20,623 bases of DNA from Stramenopiles sp. TOSAG23-3 (lineage: Eukaryota > Sar): assembly GCA_900128585.1 (NCBI GenBank), contig LT642371.1, positions 1-20,623 on the forward strand, read 5' to 3'. The number at the start of each line of letters is the position of its first letter. Within the stretch, counting starts at the first letter, position 1. Both the position numbers and the translations under genes were made by a program. Below, piece after piece: positions 7,278 to 14,513 of this stretch. The notes below the pieces were generated by a model, which was not told the DNA's origin, ran no database searches, and was given only the letters and a program-made list of their open reading frames with translations.

Positions 7278-10039
7278 TCACAGGGCCAGCAGGATACAAG
7301 ACAAACAGACACGGCTTTTGAACTCATCTCCACACTTTGTAGTGACTGTTTCTGGGCACGTTCGGCCCGAAGCATTCTTGTAAGAACAGCGACCACAGAC
7401 GACGAGTCCACAATAGAAACAGTGGTATTGGCATATAATGGTCTCTCCCTTGTCAAATCGCCCCCCCCCCCGCATAGGAAACATGGTGGGGAGATGGAAG
7501 CGTTTGCCCAAAAGAGAAGAGATGCCTTGCTGTTAAAAGACTTCTTTTGCCGTGCTAACTCTAACTTTTTTTGCCGAGCGTTGTACACACCAACCGCCGC
7601 ATCATAACTGATGGTGTCCATTTCTATCTCCGTGTCATCTATTACTGCACCGTTAGAAACCAGCAATGCCAGCAGCCACGCACCCCATTGCCCAGTGCTG
7701 GTTTCGTAATCTGGTTTTATATTGTCTATCATTCTGGATCCCGACTTGTCCTGGGTATTTATATCCCCTCCGGCATTCGCAAGGATGGCAATAGTTGTGA
7801 CATCGTAGCCCGCAGCCGCATAAAACATAGGCGTTCTCCCATACACGTCCAGGGGATCTATGGTGCATACAGCACCACGGCCACGGGAAGCCCACGCCGT
7901 GGCGATCCCCGCCGTCGCAGGAGTAAACAGCATCAGGCCTAGCACAGGTACATGTTTCTGGACAACCGCAATGTGGAGTGCTGACAACCCACCGTGTACA
8001 AAATCTTGCTCCAGGCCACCACAGCATTCGGTAAAATTTGCACCGTACATTAGCAGCAGCTTCGTAAAAACATAGTCGCCTCTGTAAACAGCAACGTGCA
8101 GTGGCCTCCACCCATATTTATCTGGCAAACACGCGTCGGCACCAAGCTCAAGGAGCGCCTGGCCAGTCCGTAAGGCTTCGTCCCGAATTTCCTCTTCCCG
8201 GATCTTTACCTGTTCTTCTTCGGCCACAAAATCCTTTATATCTTGCTCTGAAAGCGTTCGGGACCGGTATGTTCTCCTCCGCCCAATCAATTCAACGTCC
8301 TGTCGAGTGGATATCGACGCCACGAAATGCAAGGGGCTTCTACCAAACTCATTGGTCAAGTTCACACGTGCTCCGTAGGCGAGCAACAACTTTACCATTT
8401 CCTCGCTCCCGGACGCAACGGCTGCGTGCAAAGGCATCCAGTAGTTACTATTGGGGTCAGCGCATACACTTGGAATGGTTCCAAAAACGTCCCCACCTCC
8501 TACGCGGCGGGCAACGACAGAGGCCAGGTCCCGCACCTCGTAGTCTTCATCCCCGACCGCCTTGGCCGCTTCTTCTTTAGCAGCCTCCGCGCACGAATGC
8601 TCCAATTGGGAAATCGATGCGCCTCTGAGGATCGCCGCATGGACGGCATGGATGTCATTGTTTGCAATGGCCGCCTTTAGGAATATTTCCTGCGACTTTT
8701 GAATTTTCTGCTTGAATACTGATCCTTTCGATTTTCTCCCGATAGGTGGACTTCCAGTCGTGGCATCACGAGTTTGACCAGCGAGTTTGTTCGACAGGTG
8801 AATAGATTGGACGAGAAGCCCTATGTCACGACTTTGAGCAATGGAACGAAGGGTCGATCGCCCACCCAATAATTCGGTGCTGTCGCCACGAGACAATGTC
8901 TTGGGCGCCGGGCGAGGGTTCATTCTGCAGTGCTCTTTACTAAACTCAACGGAAACGTTGTGAGGAAGTGAGCACTCCACTGCTGGTCTCGCATCAACTG
9001 CCCACAGCTTTACGCGATCTTCCAAACTGTTCTGCGGCCACGACACTCGCTGCAAGAGCCATTTTCTAGCAACCTGCACGATGTCTGGCAGAATATTCGT
9101 ATTTCTTAGCACTTCGTTTTCTACATCAACAGGATTTGTCCCATTCCTAAGGAGCACAGACACGCAGGCTTCACTGTTGGCAACGGCCGCCAGTTTCAAT
9201 GCCCCCGTGTCTGCAACGGCACCCAAATCAAGTAGGCACTCGATCGCAAGCACGTTTCGTTCCGAGGCAGCAATGTGGAGAGGGGAGAGCCCCATGTTGT
9301 TCCGCTTGTCGATGGGCAAGTCAAAGGCACAGGCGGCCCTGACCATTGCATGGGAGCACTCGTTGCTCGTTGCACCAAAAGATGCGGTAGCGATATGTAC
9401 AATACTGTTTCCGAACATGTCGACCGTGCCAGGTTCACAAACAGCCTTAAAATCGTGCGCAACAACAGTGGCACCTTCTTCAATACCCAAGAAGTACCGA
9501 AAAGCCGCGAAATCGCCGCACATGGCAGCCAAATGCAACGGGCTGACTTTTGCGCAACATTCCGAAAAGAGGATATCATCCTGGTCTATTTCATTACTAT
9601 TCACAAGTTCAGTCAGAACGTACACTAGTGGATCACCAAACTTACAAAACAATGGCGTCTCACCTGGCACCTGACTCGAGTTCTTAATGACAAGTGTTTC
9701 AATAAAGGCTTCCAGATCCTGATCCCTGGGCCATGAATCAAACTGCTCCGTCATTGCTTCAGAGAAGAACTTATCTGAGCTTCCGACAACCGTTTCAATC
9801 AGCTGCGGCAGTGTGCAACCCCCGAAACCACAACCGTGCAGGATCTTTAATAATATTTCTAGCACATATTTGTGACTCTTTGTGGGGGTATAGCATGTCT
9901 TAAACCCAGGGTAACCATTTGAATATCGAACCAAAGAGTCCAGTGCCTTTGCCACCCCCTCCACTCCCCGCCTGGACGCCCCAAACCAAGTGTTCAGCCA
10001 ACGTTTGTACGGGTACGTTTCTCGTTCACGGGGGAACAT
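7278..10039 (-). CDS. Ankyrin-repeat protein with C-terminal FYVE-like zinc finger; frame broken at a G11 run
   Basis: The main frame starts at the ATG at 10039 and runs as a clear coding sequence to cysteines 853 and 856 (PPCFLC). It then meets eleven G (7471-7461). The unshifted frame continues to a stop at 7244 with meaningless sequence. A -1 shift at the run instead gives YHCFYCG, VVCGRC and SRVCLSC and ends at 7278. Together these are four CxxC pairs, the eight zinc ligands of a FYVE finger. Ankyrin repeats are visible at about 165-300 (SPLHLAAMCGD, SPLHIAASERN) and about 452-765 (MPLHAAVASGS, RPLHVAVYRGD, SALHIAVVQKH, TPMFYAAAGYD). A charged insert lies at 600-625. Domain order resembles Rabankyrin/ANKFY1 endosomal proteins, but no BTB domain is seen and the RRHHCR lipid-binding motif is not kept, so PI3P binding is doubtful. 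The run could be a sequencing error, a programmed shift or a young mutation. See also the possible 5' extension. Confidence 0.85.
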
Positions 10040-10058
10040 AACACTGGCGTTGGGTTGT

Positions 10059-10247
10059 TCATCTTGAGACCCCTCCCCCCCCCCCAATGTTTATACGAGA
10101 AATACGAGCAGACATCTGCCAATACATACGGAAGAGCCGGAGAAATTGGTGTTCACTATATACATTTTCTAAAAGCACATTTATTGTAGGGCTTCCAGCA
10201 ATGTCGAAAGCAGAGTCCTCCTCCACGCCGGTGGTGGTCCAACTCAT
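10059..10247 (-). other. Possible N-terminal extension of the ankyrin/FYVE protein, separated by a second G11 run
   Basis: From an ATG at 10247, with a stop just upstream at 10262-10260, the frame reads MSWTTTGVEEDSAFDIAGSP and on for 54 codons to another eleven-G run (10085-10075). It then stops at 10059. Deleting one G, or an equivalent +1 shift, would join it to the main frame at EGSQDEQPNASV, 13 residues before the ATG at 10039. The region shows no known domain. It could instead be a 5' UTR with an upstream frame. The opposite direction of shift from the FYVE break argues against one common programmed mechanism. Confidence 0.4.
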
Positions 10248-10259
10248 GCCTTTCTCCAA

Positions 10260-11203
10260 CTATTATTGTTTGTCTATGAAGACAATTTGGTAACTTCACA
10301 CTACCGCTTTGAATATATTAAACACACTTGAATATTTTACTGTTAATTACAACTAAATCCATTCCATACACTAACAGTGACAGAAACTATGCTAACATTG
10401 AAACTGATTAAAGACGGAATCTAGATTTGCGATTTTTCTTATTTCACAGAAGAATAATTATTATTATGATATTATATTATAATAATTATTTATTATTATA
10501 TATTTATTTATTATTATTTTTATTAATAATCAAACACAACCTCTCTACACCTACGTACCTGCCCTCTCACATGATGATGCGATCATCTGAAGGAATGCTA
10601 CCTACCGTATACTATTGTTGCAATATTGCCGCCCGATAATAAAATAGTGTTTTAATTTCCCTTAAACTGAAACTATGATCAATCAGTGGAAAAAAAGCTG
10701 GCAAGGAAGGAAGAATGTGATTAATAATAATTACAGTAATTATTAGTCTATTGCGAACAATAGTCGTCTATTATTATTACATTACAGCAGCTATTTAAAT
10801 TTAAAAAAAAAAAGTGGAGGAATACGTATACAGTACTGTAATATAAAAAAAAAATAATAAAAAAACAATACTAATACTGAACAGTCAAAACACAAAAAAA
10901 AAATAGTAGTGTAAACTAATATCAAATAGATAATACATTAATCCTTAAATATAATTTTGTTAACGTTATATAAAACAACAACAACACGCACAAAAAGAAC
11001 AACAACACGCACGCACGACTTCTATTGACGACTTTCAACTATTGATACCTTCGTACTATGACGAAATGATGCACTACACTTAGCCATTTCCTGAAATGGA
11101 ACACAAAAGTAGACAACATTATTCTGTTTTTACACGTTCACCCATCCAGACACCCAAACACAAATTAGAAAAAATTTAGACTCCGCATTTGTTTTTTCTA
11201 ACA
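10260..11203. other. AT-rich divergent spacer between ankyrin/FYVE gene and YKT6
   Basis: This spacer has no convincing gene. It contains TACAGTA words at 10732 and 10829, A-homopolymers near 10804 and 10848, a palindrome GATGATGCGATCATC near 10572, and two repeats of AACAACAACACGCA at about 10977-11010. It must hold the promoters of both flanking genes. The short plus frame at 10427-10639 shows no family resemblance and only partly avoids A/T runs. Confidence 0.5.
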
Positions 11204-11821
11204 ATGAAAATTCTTTCCATTGCCATAGCACGACTAACCGCCCAAGAACGCCAGGCGGCGGAAGCAGACCCGACGATATTGGGGCAAGTGTATGAGGTCT
11301 CTGAATTTGGCTTTTTTCAAAGGGGTGGGGTGCGTGAGATGTTGACATTTTTTACACGGACCTTTGTGAAGCGCACGGGGCCTGGAAAACGGCAATGCGT
11401 AGAGCACGAAGGCTACCTTTGCCACGTTCAAATGAAGGCCGACGGCCTAGCGATGTGCGTCGTTACGGATAAAGAGTACCCTAGTCGCGTTGCCTTCAGT
11501 ATGGTTGCCGATATACTGCGAAAATACGAGGAAACCACCGGGAAAATGTGGCAGACATCTGTGGCGAATTCGTTTGACACATTTGCTCCTCTGACAGAGG
11601 CCATCCAAAAGTACCAAGATCCTAATGAAGCGGACAAAATATGCAAAATACAGAAAGAACTCGATGACACCATGAACGTTATGCACAGCACGATCGATAA
11701 AGTTTTGGAGCGTGGGGTCAAGCTGGACGATTTAGTGGAGAAGTCAAAAGATTTGTCGGGGCAATCTAAGATGTTCTACAAGACCGCTCGTGATCACAAT
11801 AGGTGCTGTATTGTCATGTAG
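11204..11821 (+). CDS. YKT6: R-SNARE Ykt6
   Basis: The protein has 205 residues from the ATG at 11204. The extra upstream codons in this frame lack an ATG. The N-terminal longin domain occupies about 1-135 (MKILSIAIA, EVSEFGFFQRGGVREMLTFF, YLCHVQMKADGLAMCVVTD, YPSRVAFSM). The SNARE motif runs from about 141 to 195 (IQKELDDTMNVMHSTIDKVL), with the zero-layer arginine at 170 in LERGVKLDDLVEKSKDLS. There is no membrane anchor. The C-terminus RCCIVM ends in a CaaX box, with C202 for prenylation and C201 available for palmitoylation, as in all Ykt6 proteins. From the family, it cycles between cytosol and membranes and acts in ER-Golgi, intra-Golgi, endosomal and autophagosomal fusion. Length and motifs are standard and nothing is missing. 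Confidence 0.97.
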   Translation: MKILSIAIARLTAQERQAAEADPTILGQVYEVSEFGFFQRGGVREMLTFFTRTFVKRTGPGKRQCVEHEGYLCHVQMKADGLAMCVVTDKEYPSRVAFSMVADILRKYEETTGKMWQTSVANSFDTFAPLTEAIQKYQDPNEADKICKIQKELDDTMNVMHSTIDKVLERGVKLDDLVEKSKDLSGQSKMFYKTARDHNRCCIVM

Positions 11822-11907
11822 ATGCGGTGCATCAGGTAAGATCGACGGACAGGTGCCTTGTAGTTTGCTGCGACTCGTCCAAGACACGAAGCAGATTTGC
11901 CTTTGTA

Positions 11908-11913
11908 AATAAA
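11908..11913 (+). promoter_or_regulatory. Possible poly(A) signal of YKT6
   Basis: AATAAA lies 87 bases after the stop codon, in a stretch less AT-rich than the following spacer, which makes it more credible than a chance hit. Confidence 0.45.
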
Positions 11914-11962
11914 TACCCGCAATCAGAAACTTCAAAAAAAACCAAATTTTTTATATATAGTA

Positions 11963-12464
11963 TGCTTTAAGACTCTCATTTCATTAGTTTTTTAATACCA
12001 TTTCAGTTCCAACTCTAAACTTAAAATTCGTTAGTTGTCGATCACTAAAAATATTCAAAAAAGAAAAAAAAAATATATAACATAATATGCTATATATTTT
12101 GGGTTTAACATAATATGCTTTATCATACTATATAATTTGTTTTTTTAAAACATAATATGCTTTAAAAACAAGAAAAATTGGCTGTTATTTTATAGTAGTA
12201 ATTAAAATTAAAGAAAGAAGAAGGTGTCAGTTCAAGAACAATATCTCCTCCTATTGCAGATCCTCCCCAAGTTCTAAAAGTACACAGCGGCATAAATGTT
12301 TTAAAGGGGCTCGTTGTCTGTGGTACTGCTCAATGAATTAATGATCGGTATTGAGCTTGATTGCTTTAAGACTCAATTATTACGAATTTCAGTTCCAACC
12401 CTAAACAACCTAAAATGGATTTTTTAATTTGATTTTTTTAATTTCGTTAGTTGTCAATCACTAA
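11963..12464. repeat. Imperfect direct repeats with GCTTTAAGACTC and TTTCAGTTCCAA...CGTTAGTTGTC
   Basis: Positions 11963-12048 and 12363-12464 share GCTTTAAGACTC, then TTTCAGTTCCAACTCTAAAC (CCCTAAAC in the second), then TTCGTTAGTTGTCGATCACTAA (CAATCACTAA in the second), with indels in A/T runs. Between them the word TAACATAATATGCT recurs three times (about 12078, 12107, 12148). AAAAACAAGAAAAATTGGCTG follows at 12163, and repeat copy E lies at 12225-12335. The whole block seems built from pieces of one dispersed family. Confidence 0.6.
12225..12335 (-). repeat. Dispersed repeat, copy E
   Basis: Read on the minus strand, 12321-12285 is ACAGACAACGAGCCCC, TTTAAAACATTTATGCCGCTG, nearly identical to copies A and B. 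It translates as RQRAPLKHLCRC, then LLELGEDLQ and a stop. It is a truncated copy in the opposite orientation, with the AT tail word (12190-12163) following in the same direction. Confidence 0.65.
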
Positions 12465-12531
12465 GGAATTGTTTATATTCCAATGAACAATTACTACCAA
12501 GTGATAATGTTTCTTTTCTTGTTAAAGGTGA

Positions 12532-13004
12532 TCTATACTCAACAAATCGACCCGATTAAAGTCCCTGATAATTTTAAGAGACTTTTGCGAGTAGATCACT
12601 TCTTCGTCAGAGTCACTTGGAGAATCAATCGTCCCTTTATTACCAAAAATCGAACAGCGGCTAGATTTGTTTTTTTATTGCCTGGATCTGTGCGTCTCTT
12701 TTGATGTTTGGGGGGGGTAGATTATCAGCGTCTCTGAAATTTGGTCCAAGTTCCGGAAAACCCGGCCGGGGAAGCACTCGGTTACACTCAGCGGAGGAAG
12801 CTGTAGAATCCATTTCCACATCATCCCTAGAGTTCAAACGGCGGCTAAATTTGTTTTTTGTTTTGCCTGGATCTGTTCGACTCTTGCGATGTTGGGGGGG
12901 ATACATTGTCAGCGTCCGTGAAGTTTGGTCCACGTTTTAGAGACTCCGCCAGGTGATTCTCTCGTTTAGACTCATGGGAGTTGTCTGTAGAATTCATTTC
13001 CACA
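12532..13004 (-). repeat. Divergent repeat block D: SDSDEEV end plus two 184-bp tandem units
   Basis: Two units, 12657-12820 and 12841-13004, repeat with a period of 184 bases and are clearly alike (GCGGCTARATTTG, TTGCCTGGATCTGT, TCAGCGTC, TTTGGTCCA, CTGTAGAAT, CATTTCCACA). On the minus strand they read MDSTASSAE...GPNFRDADNLPPP and MNSTDNSHE...GPNFTDADNVSPP, each reaching KKQI and a stop. Downstream in minus orientation, 12626-12591 reads DSPSDSDEEVIY and ends at 12532. This last part resembles DSPMSGTSDEEVDY of copy A, so the block is probably a diverged and rearranged member of the same family. Frames are broken at C- and A-runs, so it is not an intact gene. Confidence 0.55.
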
Positions 13005-13185
13005 ATAATATATTCATTTGTTTTTTTATAATTGCTTTCTTCTTCATACCCTAAGTATATCTATTATTTGAAAACAAAACATTATTGAGATAAAAGCTTA
13101 TTCAAATTGAGGAAGATTTAAACTAAGCACCACAAACAGTTCATTTATTAAGGCAATAGCCCCCTAGGACAACCCCATGTGTCTA
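13005..13185. other. AT-rich spacer, 3' flank of the SnoaL-like gene
   Basis: No gene is visible. On the minus strand it holds the probable 3' UTR of the upstream SnoaL-like gene, including an AATAAA. Confidence 0.45.
13144..13149 (-). promoter_or_regulatory. Possible poly(A) signal of the SnoaL-like gene
   Basis: AATAAA on the minus strand lies about 37 bases past the stop codon at 13186, a normal distance. Confidence 0.45.
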
Positions 13186-13800
13186 TTACTCCACCTTTTC
13201 CCTTTTGCTGCTCCTACTTCCCAGGCAGTAAAAGTACAAGACGCAGAAAAGGAAAAACGCACCAAGTAAATTCGGCGTGACATTGTTGAACGCCATCTCC
13301 ACCGTGAGTTGTTTGCTTCTCCACGTCTCCTTTCCTGTTTTAACGAATTCATGATGGTACCAGCCGCCACATGTGAAAAACGGCTCGTACGGAAAGTATC
13401 GCAGATTCATCGGATTGAAAAATATAGCACTCACATGCGCGGTCAGTATCGTCCCCTCTCGCGTCGTATTGTGAAAATTAAGGTTGGAAATAAAATGCTG
13501 CGAGCTTCCGAAAAACTGAAATACGCCCTTTAGCCAAACCTTTATTTCTGGAACGGTCCCCTTCCTGCCGCCCGACGCTCTGTAGTCAATATTTGCACCC
13601 TCTGCAAATAAACTTTCAAAATCAGTATCAAACTTTCTCCGATCGATGACATGCGCGTATTGCGAAAACCAGTCCGAAATTGCAGCCCTATCACCCGTCG
13701 TCAATTCCTCCGAGTTTACTTCCGCAGCGGACAGCACAGCCACGGCGACAAGTGCCCCAAGTATGTGCAATAACTTGCTCTTGGTGTACATCATGACCAT
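13186..13800 (-). CDS. SnoaL/NTF2-like protein with signal peptide and C-terminal membrane anchor
   Basis: The protein has 204 residues, and M1, M3 or M4 could all start it. Residues 5-27 (TKSKLLHILGALVAVAVLSA) form a signal peptide. From about 35 to 168 the pattern resembles the SnoaL-like/NTF2 superfamily: an N-terminal helix AAISDWFSQYAHVIDRRKFD, then FESLFAEGANIDYRASG, then a helix EIKVWLKGVFQFFG, then HFISNLNFHNTTREGTILTAHVSAIFF and WYHHEFVKTGKETWRSKQLTVEM as the curved sheet. Two N-glycosylation sequons (NTT, NVT) fit a lumenal or outer location. A hydrophobic span at about 177-194 (LLGAFFLFCVLYFYCLG) and a basic tail anchor it. The fold serves many enzymes and binding proteins, such as dehydratases and isomerases, so the reaction cannot be named. 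Fold assignment is by pattern and moderately sure. The neighbour downstream is transcribed in the same direction but unrelated. Confidence 0.8.
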   Translation of the reverse strand: MVMMYTKSKLLHILGALVAVAVLSAAEVNSEELTTGDRAAISDWFSQYAHVIDRRKFDTDFESLFAEGANIDYRASGGRKGTVPEIKVWLKGVFQFFGSSQHFISNLNFHNTTREGTILTAHVSAIFFNPMNLRYFPYEPFFTCGGWYHHEFVKTGKETWRSKQLTVEMAFNNVTPNLLGAFFLFCVLYFYCLGSRSSKREKVE

Positions 13801-14513
13801 CTGGGTGTTCTTACAAAAGTATTTGTGCTGAAGATGAAGTAGATAACTAATGATTATCGGGCTTTATCAGCATTAAAAGTGCAATACTTCATAGCATATT
13901 CTTCTCGTCGGGTGCAAAGAAAAGGAAGATAGAAGTGGTGACTGCGGGACTGTATGTACAAAACGAAAAACAAAAACATTGTACTTGTAATGTAATTGCC
14001 TATATCAATTGGTATAGTGAAAATAAAATAGTTTGTTAAAATAATGAGTGTTTTCGTCATTTTACCTGCTATTCAATATTATTTTTCGTTACACTAACTC
14101 GCTGCTCATATATATTTAAAAAAAAAAACATTCATCAGTTTATCTATCGAAATTAAAAAAGTTAAAAACAAGAAAATTGGCTGTTATTTAAAAAGTTATA
14201 AGAGTACGACCACTGAAATTTCCAATTCGTCCTTTCCTTGCTATGTAATTTGTTTTTGTCCCCTAAAATTTTACTTCCTTCTTGCGGCATTTACCTCTAA
14301 ATTATAAAGTAAACGTTTCCATTTGATTGTAAACCACTCAGGTTAATTTCCTTGGCTTGGACGGGCTTCTACGCCCCCCTCCCCGTCGCTTTTTCGGGAT
14401 CTTTGCGAATGTGGTGGCAGCTTTCCGGGAACTGAACAGCCCCCCGGGCGTCGAGTCATTATGAACTCGCTGCCCTTTCTAAAGTACTACGAAGTATTAA
14501 ATACCGGCACAAT
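13801..14513. other. Spacer between SnoaL-like gene and DHX8-like gene
   Basis: Mostly AT-rich. It holds the 5' region of the SnoaL-like gene and the 3' region of the helicase gene (both minus). It includes the dispersed tail word AAAAACAAGAAAATTGGCTGTTATTT at about 14164-14189, also seen at 12163-12190, and a GC-rich patch at 14341-14474 that is described separately. The 68-codon minus frame at 13854-14060 has no recognisable features. Confidence 0.5.
14341..14474 (-). other. GC-rich patch with open, basic minus-strand frame downstream of DHX8
   Basis: In an otherwise AT-rich spacer this patch is strikingly GC-rich. On the minus strand, after a TAG at the end of CTTTAG, one frame reads KGQRVHNDSTPGGLFSSRKA and continues as a basic, proline/serine/lysine-rich tail (KIPKKRRGGGRRSPSKPRKL) to a TGA. 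It has no ATG. It could be the terminal exon of something, a decayed gene end, or a chance open frame in a GC-rich 3' UTR. Simple splicing from the helicase end does not keep this frame. Confidence 0.25.

Noticed and set aside
7244-7460. Unshifted C-terminal tail of the ankyrin protein as the true end
   Set aside because: It has no domain features, whereas the shifted frame over the same bases completes four CxxC zinc pairs.
8101-9674. Plus-strand frames of 159 and 197 codons
   Set aside because: Antisense to the ankyrin-repeat coding region, which has clear repeats on the minus strand.
12483-12704. Plus-strand 73-codon frame with a hydrophobic start
   Set aside because: Lies antisense over repeat block D, whose minus-strand similarity explains the sequence better.
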